A DNA stretch of 64,000 nucleotides, from positions 17,362 through 81,361 of the forward strand of contig JAANDG010000641.1 in NCBI GenBank assembly GCA_036852015.1, written 5' to 3'. This DNA comes from Pelodera strongyloides (taxonomy: Eukaryota; Nematoda; Chromadorea; Rhabditida; Rhabditidae). This document shows positions 45,284 through 54,919 of this stretch, one piece after another. Under the pieces are notes generated by a model. That model had not been told where the DNA came from. It searched no databases and saw nothing but the letters and a program-made list of their open reading frames with translations. The stretch's first letter is position 1, and every line of letters starts with the position of its first letter. The position numbers and the translations under genes were made by a program.

Positions 45284-45289
45284 AGTCGC
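42835..45289 (-). CDS. RGG gene exons 1-6: helical N-terminal region
   Basis: Exon bounds: 45146-45289, 44809-44922, 44017-44136, 43766-43903, 43268-43337, 42835-42891. Exons 1-4 join at phase 0 and exon 5 ends at phase 1. Residues 1-46 start MMPVIGNAGGVTGGGFKKVK and include DFDEVIDE. Exon 2 (WRDQTSLMTCLKSSAFEAKL), exon 3 (EASVKLIEIWLGRALELARK) and exon 4 (KAILAADLRKNLFRPLIRK) look like amphipathic helices, so this is probably the only well-folded part. Exon 5 carries YIDLIPDVHGQGRTLRLGDL. Exon 6 is basic (QRNRRRRSTPPSTTSEES). Exon 1 begins ATMMP after the acceptor, so the start is taken as the first of two adjacent ATG codons; an earlier start in an upstream exon is possible. Confidence 0.75.
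43395..43555. repeat. Dispersed GGTCACCAAATGG repeat
   Basis: Contains GGTCACCAAATGGTCACCAA and related words (GTTTGGTGACGA, CACCAACTAGTCATCACG). The same vocabulary recurs at 49765-50037, 50445-50505 and 53260-53390. It belongs to a dispersed family whose best-defined copy is 49765-50037. Confidence 0.5.
44440..44690. repeat. GC-rich repeat: CGCGCG / TTTGTGCGCG units
   Basis: About 80-base units recur: (A)CAATTTGTGCGCGTTACGTG, CACATTTTATGTGCGGTACATG and CACAATTTGTGCACGGCGACTG, each followed by GCCAA.TGTA and by CGCGCGGWRGGTA. So this is a short, diverged tandem repeat in the exon 2-3 intron. Confidence 0.6.
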
Positions 45290-45404
45290 CTGAAATAAAA
45301 ATAAAACCACTAAAATAATTTCTACGATTGGATACGCACAATTAGCAACTAAAGTTGATTCATCGGAAATCTTTATGTGCGAGGGACTTCCTTTCAATAG
45401 CGAA

Positions 45405-45485
45405 GCATCAATAGCTCAATGGGTAGGGTGTTTGATTTAAAAGCGAGAGGTTGAGGGTTCGAATCCGCTCGGAGGCAGAGCTTTT
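45405..45485 (+). pseudogene. tRNA-like sequence upstream of the RGG gene
   Basis: Shows an A-box region (TAGCTCAATGGGTAGG), a perfect B box (GGTTCGAATCC) and a T run a few bases after GGAGGCAGAGC. It shares its layout with the minus-strand sequences at 46395-46475 and 48058-48130 (GG.TAGGGYGTT and GGAGGCA ends). The anticodon and T stems are imperfect. Best seen as a tRNA-derived SINE or pseudogene family. Confidence 0.5.
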
Positions 45486-46394
45486 TGTGTGCTTGTTGAA
45501 AAGAGTTCGTTTTCAACATTTTGACAAAAAATCTGTCTCCGTTTTATAATAAGATTACTATAAAACAATCCAACTTGTTTTAAAACTACGAAAAGGCCAA
45601 CTATTTGATTGAACTCTATAAAATGTGGACAATATCCTTTGTTTATTCTTAATGTACTTTTTGAGACCCAAAACGGGTCATTTATTTTGTTAGGTAGAAA
45701 ATAGCTCAGGTAGAATTCAACAACAAACCGAAGAGAATAGACAAATGGACAGGGCCTAGAGTAGCATTTTTTTCTACTCTTATCTTCATTTACCAGAAGA
45801 AGTATGGGTACGTGACTGAGCTGGGGTCGCTGTCCAGAGATGAGTTGAGCAAGGATTGAAAATACATTTTGCAATGTTTTGCGTGAGCATTCTTTACGCA
45901 ACCTTTGTTGGCAATTGGTTTGGTATTGGTGCTGGTCCTACCAGAACCCTATTTTGAACAGCCAAGAGCACAGCAGGTTCGCCGCAAATTTCCAGAAAGA
46001 TACGCCATAATGTCGCAGAGGGACTAAACGAAAGCGCCGTAGCTGCGCAGGAGAGCTGCGTCGCGAGAGGCGACGCAGCTCTACATTTCAAGTTGCGCTC
46101 TTATGCGGTGCACGTGGTGGCAGGAACGCCGCACTTGTGCCAGAAATAAGGAACCAATGTTGAAATTTAAGAGAATTAAGGAGCAGAGTTACGGATTCCA
46201 GAACAGGTACATTATAATACATGGAAACTGACTTAAAAGTTCGTGCTCATTTAAAGATAGAAGGGCCTATTTAGGGCAATCACAGTAATGTTATAAAGCA
46301 CGGAACGTTGTAAAAAGAAACTTATTATATAACGGTGAAAAACGAAAGCATTGCATAAAGATTCTTCTTACTTACAACCGAAAGAGAAGGTACA

Positions 46395-46475
46395 AAAAAT
46401 TTGCCTCCTGTGAGCTTCGAACCCGTTATTGTTCGCTTCAAAGTCTAACGCCCTATCCACTCCGCTATAGTCCCC
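46395..46475 (-). pseudogene. tRNA-like sequence, left duplication copy
   Basis: Minus-strand B box variant GGTTCGAAGC and A-box-like AGCGGAGTGGATAGG, ending in AAATTTTTT. The anticodon arm pairs poorly. Same family as 45405-45485. Copied at 48058-48130 by the tandem duplication. Confidence 0.5.
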
Positions 46476-46644
46476 TGTAATGGAAAATCTCTGTCTAACG
46501 CCTAATCCACTCCCTATGGTATCGTATGATAGTAAATCTCTAGCTCTACACAGGAACTGGCAAATTTTCATGGTACTTAAATTAGTCGTTTCCAGAAATA
46601 TGATTCGTATTATACGTTTCCAAATCGCAAATGACGCAAGTATC

Positions 46645-46728
46645 GAGAGAGAGAGGGTGAGAGAGAGAGAAGGGAGAGAGAGAAAGGAGAGAGAGGGAGG
46701 GAGAGAGAGAGTGGGAGAGAGAGAGGAA
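46645..46728. repeat. (GA)n microsatellite, left duplication copy
   Basis: GA-rich run following CAAATGACGCAAGTATCGAG. The matching position in the right copy (48250-48377) is longer, showing expansion after duplication. Confidence 0.9.
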
Positions 46729-48057
46729 GGAGCTATTCACCTTCGCGAAAATTATAATTTTTAATACAGGGTAGCCAGCCCGGCTCCTCCAACCGGAGAG
46801 TCGACCGTCTGGTCAGTATGTTTTAGGAGAACGCGATGTATTACGTGAGGGCTAATGCTGTAAGCAAGAGATACTGAATTGCAACATAAAAAAGGTTAAA
46901 ACTTTTCTGAAGAAGTAATCCGAAGGCAAGCGAGAAAGTAGTTAAAAGAGGTGGAGCCATAATGGCGCGAGATGTGCGCCAGAATGTACCGCATGCTACA
47001 TTTACAAATAATTCATGTGGTTGGCGCGCCTCTTTCACTTCTGACAGATGAAACAATAAAACGCATGTTATGAATCGTAACTTAGTGTATGTTACGTGTT
47101 TCACTATAAGAGTTGGTGATTTGAATAGTCTGCTGTTTGATGCATAGTATTACCTGACTAGTATAACAAGCCAAGGAGAATAGAAAAATGGAAAGGCAAC
47201 TTTCACCATTTCACCTTCAAGAGATTATAATTGGAATCTATACACTTCAGGATCCGCTACAGCACGCATACAATATTCAGCTGGCGCCGCACGGTTGAAA
47301 TTTGGCTCGGGTAGGGTTGAAGGAAAAAAAGAGTATTTTGCATGAGTAGTTTTTCATGCAAACCGAAGTTTTTTGTAGGTTTCCCTATGTTTAGAGAAAA
47401 GTTGCATGCGGCACACGGTTTGCGCTCGCTGAGTCGCTGCCAAAGCAAAAAGAGGGTCCGCACAACGCCGCAAAAGGCCTATCTTTCACTGGGCGCGTTT
47501 GCGGCACACATTGTGACAGAGGACGAGGCAGATGTGCGAAAAACTATGCATTGGGGAATTACGCTTATTTTTCTTTGCGGCGACATGTAAGGATTTTCCG
47601 GATTTTCCGCTAATTTCCAGAAAGATACGCCATAATGTCGCAGAGGGTCCAAACGAAAGAGCGCGGTAGCTGCGCAGGAGAGCTGCGTCGCGAGTGGCGT
47701 GCAATTTGAAGTTGCGCTCGTGCGGTGCACGTGGTGGCAGGAACGCCGCACTTGTGCCAGAAATAAGGAACTAATGTGAAAATTAAGAGAACTAAGGAGC
47801 GGAGTTACGGGTTCACAGAACAGGCACTTTATAATACATGGAAACTGACTTAAAAGTTCATGCTCATTTAAAGATAGAATATATAGAAAGCCTATTTAGG
47901 GCAATCACCAGTAATGTTATAAAGCACGGAACTTTGTAAAAAGAAACTTATTATATAAAGGTGAAAAGTTCGTTTATGATTTTTTTTTATGTGCACAACG
48001 AAAGCCTTTCATAAAGATTTTTCTTACTACAACCGAAAAAGAAGGTACAAAAAATTT

Positions 48058-48130
48058 GCCTCGGGTGAGCTTCGAACCCGTTATTGTTCGCTTCAAAGTC
48101 TAACGCCCTGTCCACTCCGCTATGGTATCG
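48058..48130 (-). pseudogene. tRNA-like sequence, right duplication copy
   Basis: Near-identical to 46395-46475 (GAACCCGTTATTGTTCGCTT and flanks on the plus strand). Same reasoning: Pol III-type internal boxes, imperfect stems, T run on the 3' side. Confidence 0.5.
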
Positions 48131-48249
48131 TATGATGGGAAATCTCTAGCTCTACACAGGTACTGGCAAATTTGCATGGTACTTAAATTAGATGTTACAA
48201 GAAACATGAATAGTATTATACGTTTCCAAATCGCAAGTGACGCAAGTAT

Positions 48250-48300
48250 CAGAGAGAGCGAGAGAGGAAAAGAAAGCGGAGAGGGAGAGAGAGAGAGAGG

Positions 48301-48366
<66 letters not shown>

Positions 48367-48377
48367 GGAGAGAGGAA
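48250..48377. repeat. (GA)n microsatellite, right duplication copy
   Basis: About 128 bases of GA, the expanded counterpart of 46645-46728. Confidence 0.95.
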
Positions 48378-49606
48378 GGAGCTATTAACCTTTGCGAAAA
48401 TTATACTTTTTAAAACAGGGTAGCAGTCAGCCTCCAACCGGAGCAAAGCCGATTAAAGCTCTTCGACCGTCTGGCCAGTATATTTTAGGAGAACACAATG
48501 TATTACGTGAGTGCTGCTAATGCTGTCAGTAAAAGGTACTGAATTTCAACATGGATAAAAACTTTTCTGAAGAAGTAATCCGAAGGGCTTGCAAGAATGT
48601 AGTTAAAACAGGTGGAGCCAGAATGGCGCGAAATGTGCGCCATAATTACCGCATGCTACACTAACACATAATTCATGTTGGCGCGCCTCTTTGACTTCTG
48701 ACAGATGAAACAATAAAAAGCATGTTATTAATCGTATGAAACAATAAAAAGCATGTTATGAATCGTAACTTAGTGTATGTTACGTGTTTCACTATAAGAG
48801 TTGGTGATTTGAATAGTCTGCTGTTTGATGCATAGTATTACCTGACTAGTATAACAAGCCAAGGAGAATAGAAAAATGGAAAGGCAACTTTCACCATTTC
48901 ACCTTCAAGAGATTATAATTGGAAACTATACACTTCAGGATCCGCTACAGCACGCATACAGTATTCAGCTGGCGCCGCACGGTTGAAATTTGGCTCGGGT
49001 AGGGTTGAAGGAAAAAAAGAGTATTTTGCATGAGTAGTTTTTCATGCAAACCGAAGTTATTTGTAGGTTTCCCTATGTTTAGACAAAAGTTGCATGCGGC
49101 ACAGGGTTCGCGGTCGCTGAGTCGCCGCCAAAGCAAAAAGAGGGTCCGCACAACGCCGCAAAAGGCATATCTTTCAATTGGCGCGTTTGCGGCACACATT
49201 GTGGCAGAGGACGAAACTGATGTGCAAAAACGATGCTATGCCAAAACACTGGGGAATTACGCTTATTTTTCTTTGCGGCGACATGTAAGGAAACGAAGGA
49301 TTCTCAAAACAGCAATTATTATAATACATAGAAGCTTATCAAAAGTACATGCTAAATAATAGCAATGCTATTAGAAAGCTCTCAGTTCTATCTCAAGCAA
49401 TGATGGAACGAACAAAACGTTATGCACAGAAGGGAAAGAGGATGTAACAAGGAGTACATAAGCATACAAAATACCTAGCAAGAATAGTTCAACAGTTCAA
49501 CTGATACTGAATTGAAACATAAAAAAAAACAGATTGAATGAAAAATACCAATAGCAAGAAAGACAAGCGAATCATCTATTAAACTTTAATATGTAAATGA
49601 ACTTAC

Positions 49607-49646
49607 TTGTATATCGCTTTGATATTTCGTCCAAGTTGAAGCGAAC
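49607..49646 (-). other. Possible upstream exon of the RGG gene
   Basis: 40 nt between a TTTGCAG acceptor and a CAA|GTAAGT donor. Read to end at phase 0 it gives FASTWTKYQSDIQ, compatible with the phase-0 start of exon 1 at 45289. The intron would then be 4.3 kb and contain the 45.9-49.3 kb duplication. Evidence is only the splice-site pair. Confidence 0.3.
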
Positions 49647-49764
49647 CTGCAAAAAAAATACAATTTATTCTCATAATCACTTTTCATGACAAACGAAACA
49701 AAATGTGTATACACGAACAAATAACGAGCTAAACGAAAACAAGCATCACACAAACTGAGGAACA

Positions 49765-50037
49765 CCATTTGGCGACGGACGGTTTCCTTTTTTTTCTTGG
49801 GCATAATCATTTGGCGACCATTTGATAACCTTGTCGTGACGATTCTGACTCGAAAACCGCCACCAAACGGGGTTTCGGTAAAAACAATTTGGTGACCAGC
49901 TAATGACGGTTTTACTATGGACTGGGCAATTACTCCTGAAATCAAGCATGAAACAAGCATCAAATCATGAGGTGAAATATGAAATACAATGAGATGCAAA
50001 GGCAGCGGGCAGGAATCAGAGAACCGTCGCCAAATGG
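49765..50037. mobile_element. MITE with CCATTTGGCGACGG termini
   Basis: 273 bp starting CCATTTGGCGACGG and ending CCGTCGCCAAATGG, exact inverted repeats of 14 bases. Internal words (TTTGGTGACCAGCTAATGACGGTTTT) recur at 50460-50500 and 53260-53390. Non-coding; the family appears several times in this window. Confidence 0.65.
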
Positions 50038-50277
50038 GCCTCCGTTTACTGGGTTAACACAAAATAAAAGCATTTGGGTTCAAGCAAGAAACAGATTGAT
50101 TGTATAATTTTATTGATTCAGGCAAAAAAGCATGCAGTTTTGGGTAGATTAGCATAATTCGTTAAATTAGCATATGACCTTATGCTAAACTAAGACTGTG
50201 AGACATTTGATTCTAATCAGACAGAAAATCCGTCGCTGGTCTGGTACAAAAATGTTTTTGCTGAAAAATCCACCTAA

Positions 50278-50441
50278 GGCCGCTTTCACAAAAATATAAC
50301 GCAGGGGTAGCCAGGGGTCTCCTTTTTTTGCGCGCTCTCTCGGCTTTCTCTGATTTTAAAGGAGCAGGGAAAGGCCGAGAGAGGAGACGCCTTTGACCTA
50401 CCCCAGACAGACCCCAGAGTTAAATTTTTGTGAAACTGGCC
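50278..50441. mobile_element. 164-bp MITE with TTTCACAAAAAT arms
   Basis: Left end GGCCGCTTTCACAAAAATAT and right end (reverse complement) GGCCAGTTTCACAAAAATTT are matching arms that continue with AACKCNGGGGT and a CCGAGAGAG / CTCTCGGC inner pair. It forms a near-complete foldback. No coding capacity. Confidence 0.8.
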
Positions 50442-50984
50442 TCTGGTGACTGGATGCTGGCTAGTGACCATTTGGTGAACAGTTGATGACGGTTTTCGGG
50501 GCCGCGGCGAGGCTCGAAAATGACTGCTTACAACTCATTGAAATAAAATACCAATTTACTCTACGCCTAAGCTACACTTTATAATGTGTGTTTAAAGCGA
50601 ATATGTATGCAGTTAAATGCGCAAAAAAACACGTAACTGGCGTTTCCATACCAGATATGCATTAAATAGACGACTGCATATGTAAATTCGAATTTACATG
50701 CCCTGCATATTGAATCTAGATTTACCGATATCCGCATGCGAATTTGAAATTTGCTCCACTGACACTGGCGGGTAAGCCAGGGTTTCAGTAAACGCGTTTA
50801 CTATGGAAAAGGTGAACTTTGAAAATCATTTTCTTTTAACTGTGAAACTATTAACAATTTTTGTTGTTGTTTCTTTAAAGGGAGAGAAAAAAGTTGTCCT
50901 TAATTTACTTACACAGGATGTCCGGAAAAATACTTCTGTGAAAACCGCATTTCTTTACACCAAGTACTCGCGAAATTATTCTCC

Positions 50985-51181
50985 GGCAAACAGTTCGGCC
51001 AGGTACCGTAGTCAGAATCAATTTTTGCGCCTTAAGTGCCTTACAGTATTGGAAACGCCATGATAATATCATATGAATGATTTTCATTCCTTTTAGCATT
51101 TCTTTGAAAAGAAAGGATGAAAATGAACGGATATAAACCGTAAAAACGTTCTGACTACGGTACCTGGCCGAACAGTTTGCC
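50985..51181. mobile_element. Foldback element with perfect 33-bp inverted repeats
   Basis: Bases 50985-51017 are the exact reverse complement of 51149-51181; the repeat includes GGCCAGGTACCGTAGTCAGA. The 131-base middle carries a smaller inverted pair (GATTTTCATTCCTTTT / AAGGATGAAAATG). Likely a MITE, though function as a transcribed hairpin cannot be excluded. Confidence 0.8.
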
Positions 51182-51779
51182 TTGGAATAACTCTCTGAAC
51201 ACACATTCTATTAATACAGCTTAAATTCAAAAATGGCATACATATTCCCTTTAATTTCTTTGTAATGGCTTACACAAATAAGATTATTTACATCATTAAA
51301 TTCAAATAGCTTTCAAAATAGTAGTGCTTTAGTTAGCTAAACAGTACTACGTGCATATCATTTTCTCCGCACGCCCACTCTCTCCAAAATTAGCATATTG
51401 CATAAATTCAAATTAGCGTGTATATTTCGTGTATGTTAATTATTTCCTGTCCATTTGTCTATCTTTATGTTTTAGTTCTCCTAGAAAAACAGCGAATAGT
51501 TTTCGATGTATGTATCAATAAACTATTCACTATATTATTGTTTTGTTTGGTTGCCCAATAAATATTTCACAAACGTTCTTCTCGGAGGAGTTGGTTATCA
51601 CACAAAAAAAAGTTGAACAGTGCACCAGTAATTGAAATTGAACCTGTATGTTGATCGTCGTGTATTTGGCGGATAATTGTATACCGTACCGTTTTCAGTT
51701 TAAATTGAAAACTCGTGCTCCTAAGGGTCAGTACCATGTACTAAACTTGTATGACTTCACTGGAAAGTGAAAAAAAAAC

Positions 51780-52075
51780 CGATATGACCCCGATTTTAAG
51801 AGGGCCATATCGGGGTTTTGCAAAAACCGTATATCGCCCGGATGTGGCCCCTATCAAGTCCCGATATGGCCCCGATAAGAAATAATCCGGTCCATATCGG
51901 GAACAAGGCCCGATATGGCCCCTATCCCCTATCCCCTCAAAGAAAAACCGATATGGACCCGATTATTTATCGAAAAACCCCGATATGGCCCCGATTATTT
52001 TCCAGAAACCCCGGATATGGCCCCGATCAAGCCCCTATTTTTCGAGGGACTTGATCCGGCCATATCGGGGAGGGG
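51780..52075. repeat. Cluster of CCGATATGGCCCCGAT motifs, both orientations
   Basis: At least ten copies or variants of CCGATATGGCCCC or its inverse within 300 bases (for example near 51780, 51810, 51870, 51910, 51945, 51980, 52011, 52058). The outer copies face each other, so the block can fold on itself. Possible foldback transposon or an array of protein-binding sites. The open frames across it (GYGPDQ-like) come from the repeat. Confidence 0.8.
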
Positions 52076-52079
52076 AGGT

Positions 52080-52890
52080 TCTGGTTTCCCATGTTGTTTG
52101 CAGAGGTGCTGAGCAGTGTTCAAGGATCCAAATTGCTCAAAGTCTTCACATAAATCAAAAGTTGGTTGGCACTTATTATTTTCGAGTCATACAGTCCAGT
52201 TTTCAATTCCACAAATCCGGATTTCGCTGTCTGTTTGAACGGCTGAATTGTTTGTTTTGTTTGATTCGATTGGGACTTCCGTGCAGTGGAAATACCGAGG
52301 AACAAGCAAATTATTGATTCATTTTCATTTCATAATATTAAATGTTTAGTCATATTTTATGTCATGGATAAACCCTGAACATTTTTGATTGGGCCATTAT
52401 TTACAGTATAATGTTTTACAGTATGCTGTTCTTTAGTAATGTAGAATTGCATGAGCATGATGCGGTTCCCAGACCTTATTCTTCGACTACTGTTGTATTA
52501 GTCTAGATTCAGTAAGAGTTTGTTTTGTTATACTGCAGCAGTGCCAATAGAGAATGGTTAATTCATCTAAACTTCCTGTAATAGTTTACTTTGACATCTA
52601 AACGAAAATTCTTACAATTAGTTTACCTTCTAAGGTAGATATTGCCTGAAAATTTGTTCAATGCATTTTTGTGTTGCGATTTATCACTCAACAGAACCGG
52701 GTGTTTTTATTCTTGTGTGTGACAGTGCTAATTCTTTCACGCAAAGCGCTAAACTCTTCCGCTCGAGTGACTTGTTGAAAGGGTGGAGATTAATATGCGA
52801 ATGGACATCAGAAAAGCTTCAGAGGAACTGAGAGTTCCATTTGGTGTTGGTTCTCAATTTTTTTTCGTGTATGAAGCCCCTTCAATGAGA
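52080..52890. other. No recognisable feature
   Basis: AT-rich sequence without a convincing exon, inverted repeat or RNA gene that I can support. Contains GTTCCATTTGGTGTTGG near 52829, a trace of the CCATTTGG repeat family. Confidence 0.4.
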
Positions 52891-52895
52891 AAATC

Positions 52896-53016
52896 GGCGT
52901 GCAAGCGGCGTGGTATCGGCGGGCAAGTTGCACGCCGTACCGTTTGGCGTGCATTTTTGCACGCCACCACGTTGCCAAATGCACGCTTCACGCCGTTGTC
53001 ACGCGGCTTGCACGCC
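52896..53016. mobile_element. 121-bp MITE, GGCGTGCAAGC termini, copy 1
   Basis: Starts GGCGTGCAAGCGGCGT and ends ACGCGGCTTGCACGCC, inverted repeats with one mismatch. A second, internal pair of GGCGTGCA/TGCACGCC sits at the centre. Copy 2 (54753-54873) has the same length in the opposite orientation and differs at about five positions by eye. Much more GC-rich than its surroundings. Confidence 0.85.
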
Positions 53017-53259
53017 AAGTTTCGTCAGTGTTTGGTTTCCATTTGGGGACCTTGCACGGATTAATTTTCTCGAAACCCGTCAACAACTGGTCAACATAGA
53101 CTACATGTGGTTGCCGAAGCGTCTCACTTCGTCATCCTTTGTAACTTCATGTAAACAGTTTTCTTTGACATGTAAATGGAAATTTTTTATGTTCCTTCCA
53201 AAGGTGATATTGAATGAAATTTTGTTCAATATACGAATGGACATCAAAACGGCTGCAGA

Positions 53260-53395
53260 GGATTTACAGAACCATTTGGCGACGGTCTGTTTTGCACCTT
53301 GCAGTAACCCTTCGAAAACCGTCATCAACTGATGGTCACTACAAAGTTGTTTTCAAATGGTCGGTGACCGGACACCAATTTTACCGATTATTTTC
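53260..53395. repeat. Copy of the CATTTGGCGACGG repeat family
   Basis: ACCATTTGGCGACGGTCTGTTTT at 53272 is followed by TCGAAAACCGTCATCAACTG and GGTCGGTGACCGGACACCAA, the same word order as in 49765-50037 and 50445-50505. Confidence 0.5.
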
Positions 53396-53399
53396 CTTG

Positions 53400-54230
53400 G
53401 GGTTGTTCATTTGGTTTGTTTTATGTTTTCTTCCAAAACTGTTTAGCCTAGCCATCTAACTGTATCGGCATTGCACACTTATAATTGTTTCATCATTATT
53501 TTCAGCCTTATACTCCTCCCTTTTTTACCAAATTTCGAAATGGAAAATTATGTATTGTGCAAGAGAAATGCCACGATTGTCATACTTCATACTTTCATGC
53601 GCAAAAACAAAATGGGTGTTGTCAATTTTCCCGATGGACTAGCCATTCACCGGTGAACTCCACGCCAACGCCGCACACAAGAAGTGGTTCCGCCACAGAG
53701 GCGCCATCTGGCGTTCGCGCACCCTTGCTTGGAACCCCCGCCGCGCACTCTCCAGAGGGCCCTGTCTCTGTGATTGTCCCTCTTTATGACTGGCGACGGC
53801 GCGGACTTTTACAGTGTAAATTTCTTTCATATGCGAAGTGTATGCCAATCTACGCGAACATTTTTCTACTGTCCTTAGTACCGTACCTCTATTTATGAGG
53901 TATTTTCATGGTCAATAGAAAAGAACTGATTTAATCTAAATGTAATAATATGCTCTGAATGATTCACTCGCGTAAAATGGTTGGCGTCGTGCGTATTCGT
54001 TTTTCGTTAACGATAAGTCTTTCACAATGAAAAGGCGCCTGGGTTACATAGGTCTGGGTTCTTGAACATCCTCTCATTTTTCACAGAATACCTTTGTCGA
54101 GTTCCGGTTTTCCGTGTACACTGTAACATTGTATGTTCGACAGCTTACTTTGTTGGAATTAACAGAGAATTGGAATTTGAGGAACATCAAAGTTTTATGT
54201 GAACAAATGTCCAAACAATTACTAACGATC
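53400..54230. other. No supportable gene; GC-rich island at 53650-53810
   Basis: An open plus-strand stretch of 137 codons crosses 53485-53898, but it has no splice partners, domain or codon pattern that would support coding. The part 53650-53810 is clearly GC-richer than its flanks and may be another degenerate GC-rich element. Confidence 0.35.
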
Positions 54231-54231
54231 C

Positions 54232-54430
54232 AAAGAGACCATAGTTGATTAGTCAGATTAGTATTGTTCATATACAGTTAGTTGCTACATATTTGTCCAC
54301 GCCTACGCAGAAGTAAGCTGTATGACCTGCCAGCTTATTTCTGCGTAGGCGTGGACAAATATGTAGCAACTACTGTATATGAACAATTTTATGCTATTAT
54401 CTGACTAATCAACAACGGTTTCTTTGGTTC
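54232..54430. mobile_element. Hairpin element, near-perfect arms and 10-base loop
   Basis: Arms 54263-54320 and 54331-54387 pair along about 57 bases with one mismatch and one bulged T, leaving the loop TATGACCTGC. Weaker pairing extends outward (AGTTGATTAGTCAGAT against ATCTGACTAATCAAC). It looks like a young foldback MITE. If transcribed it would be a substrate for Dicer. Confidence 0.8.
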
Positions 54431-54752
54431 GAAACGTGACATTTTAACCAACAGGAAACGTATCTCTTGAGAATTCTTTGCCTCTCTTTCGGTTTCTTTT
54501 GTTTCTCTCTCTCTCTCTCTCTCTCTATTTCTCTCTTTCTTTCCCTCTCTTCCCCTCCTCATCCTTTTCTTTTCCGATTATTTGTTCTTGGCAGCTTTCA
54601 CTGCACTCGATTGTGAGTAAAAGTCTCTTCTTTATCTTTAGCAGAGAGCTTCTTTTCCCACAAATAAATGCATGGGATATTGTGGTTGCGTTCAGATGAC
54701 TTTCTTCTTGGTTTGCATGCCCTTTTCCTATAACGTCTCACAGACGAAACTT

Positions 54753-54873
54753 GGCGTGCAAGCCGCGTGACAACGGCGTGCAGCTTGCAGTTGGCAACGT
54801 GGTGGCGTGCAAAAATGCACGCGGAACGGTACGGCGTGCAACTTGCCCGCCGATACCACGCCGCTTGCACGCC
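54753..54873. mobile_element. 121-bp MITE, GGCGTGCAAGC termini, copy 2
   Basis: Reverse-complement copy of 52896-53016. The flank GACGAAACTT on its left is the inverse of AAGTTTCGTC on the right of copy 1, so homology extends past the 121 bp on that side. Followed at 54887 by a further GGCGCCGCTTGCACGCCAAT fragment that matches 24143-24162. Confidence 0.85.
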
Positions 54874-54919
54874 AAAAGCCCGAGATGAAATGGCGCCGCT
54901 TGCACGCCAATTTTCTCGT

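Larger units (their letters stand above)
45975..49300. repeat. Tandem segmental duplication, two units of 1.6-1.7 kb
   Basis: Block CCAGAAAGATACGCCATAAT occurs at 45989 and 47617, and TAGTATTACCTGACTAGTAT near 47145 and 48832, offsets of about 1.63 and 1.69 kb. The units share a tRNA-like sequence, a GA microsatellite, and a GGCGCGCCTCTTT motif. The first copy is about 45,975-47,600 and the second 47,605-49,290. It lies just upstream of the first recognised exon of the RGG gene. Confidence 0.85.

Noticed and set aside
45437..45901. 154-codon minus-strand frame ending PPSGFEPSTSRF
   Set aside because: Its end is the antisense of the tRNA-like T arm (GGTTCGAATCC); such frames are a common artefact next to tRNA-derived repeats.
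51818..52317. Overlapping plus-strand frames rich in GYGPD-like words
   Set aside because: Produced by the CCGATATGGCCCCGAT array, which reads open in several frames.
53485..53898. 137-codon plus-strand open frame
   Set aside because: No splice partners or recognisable domain, and it crosses a GC-rich island that looks repeat-derived.
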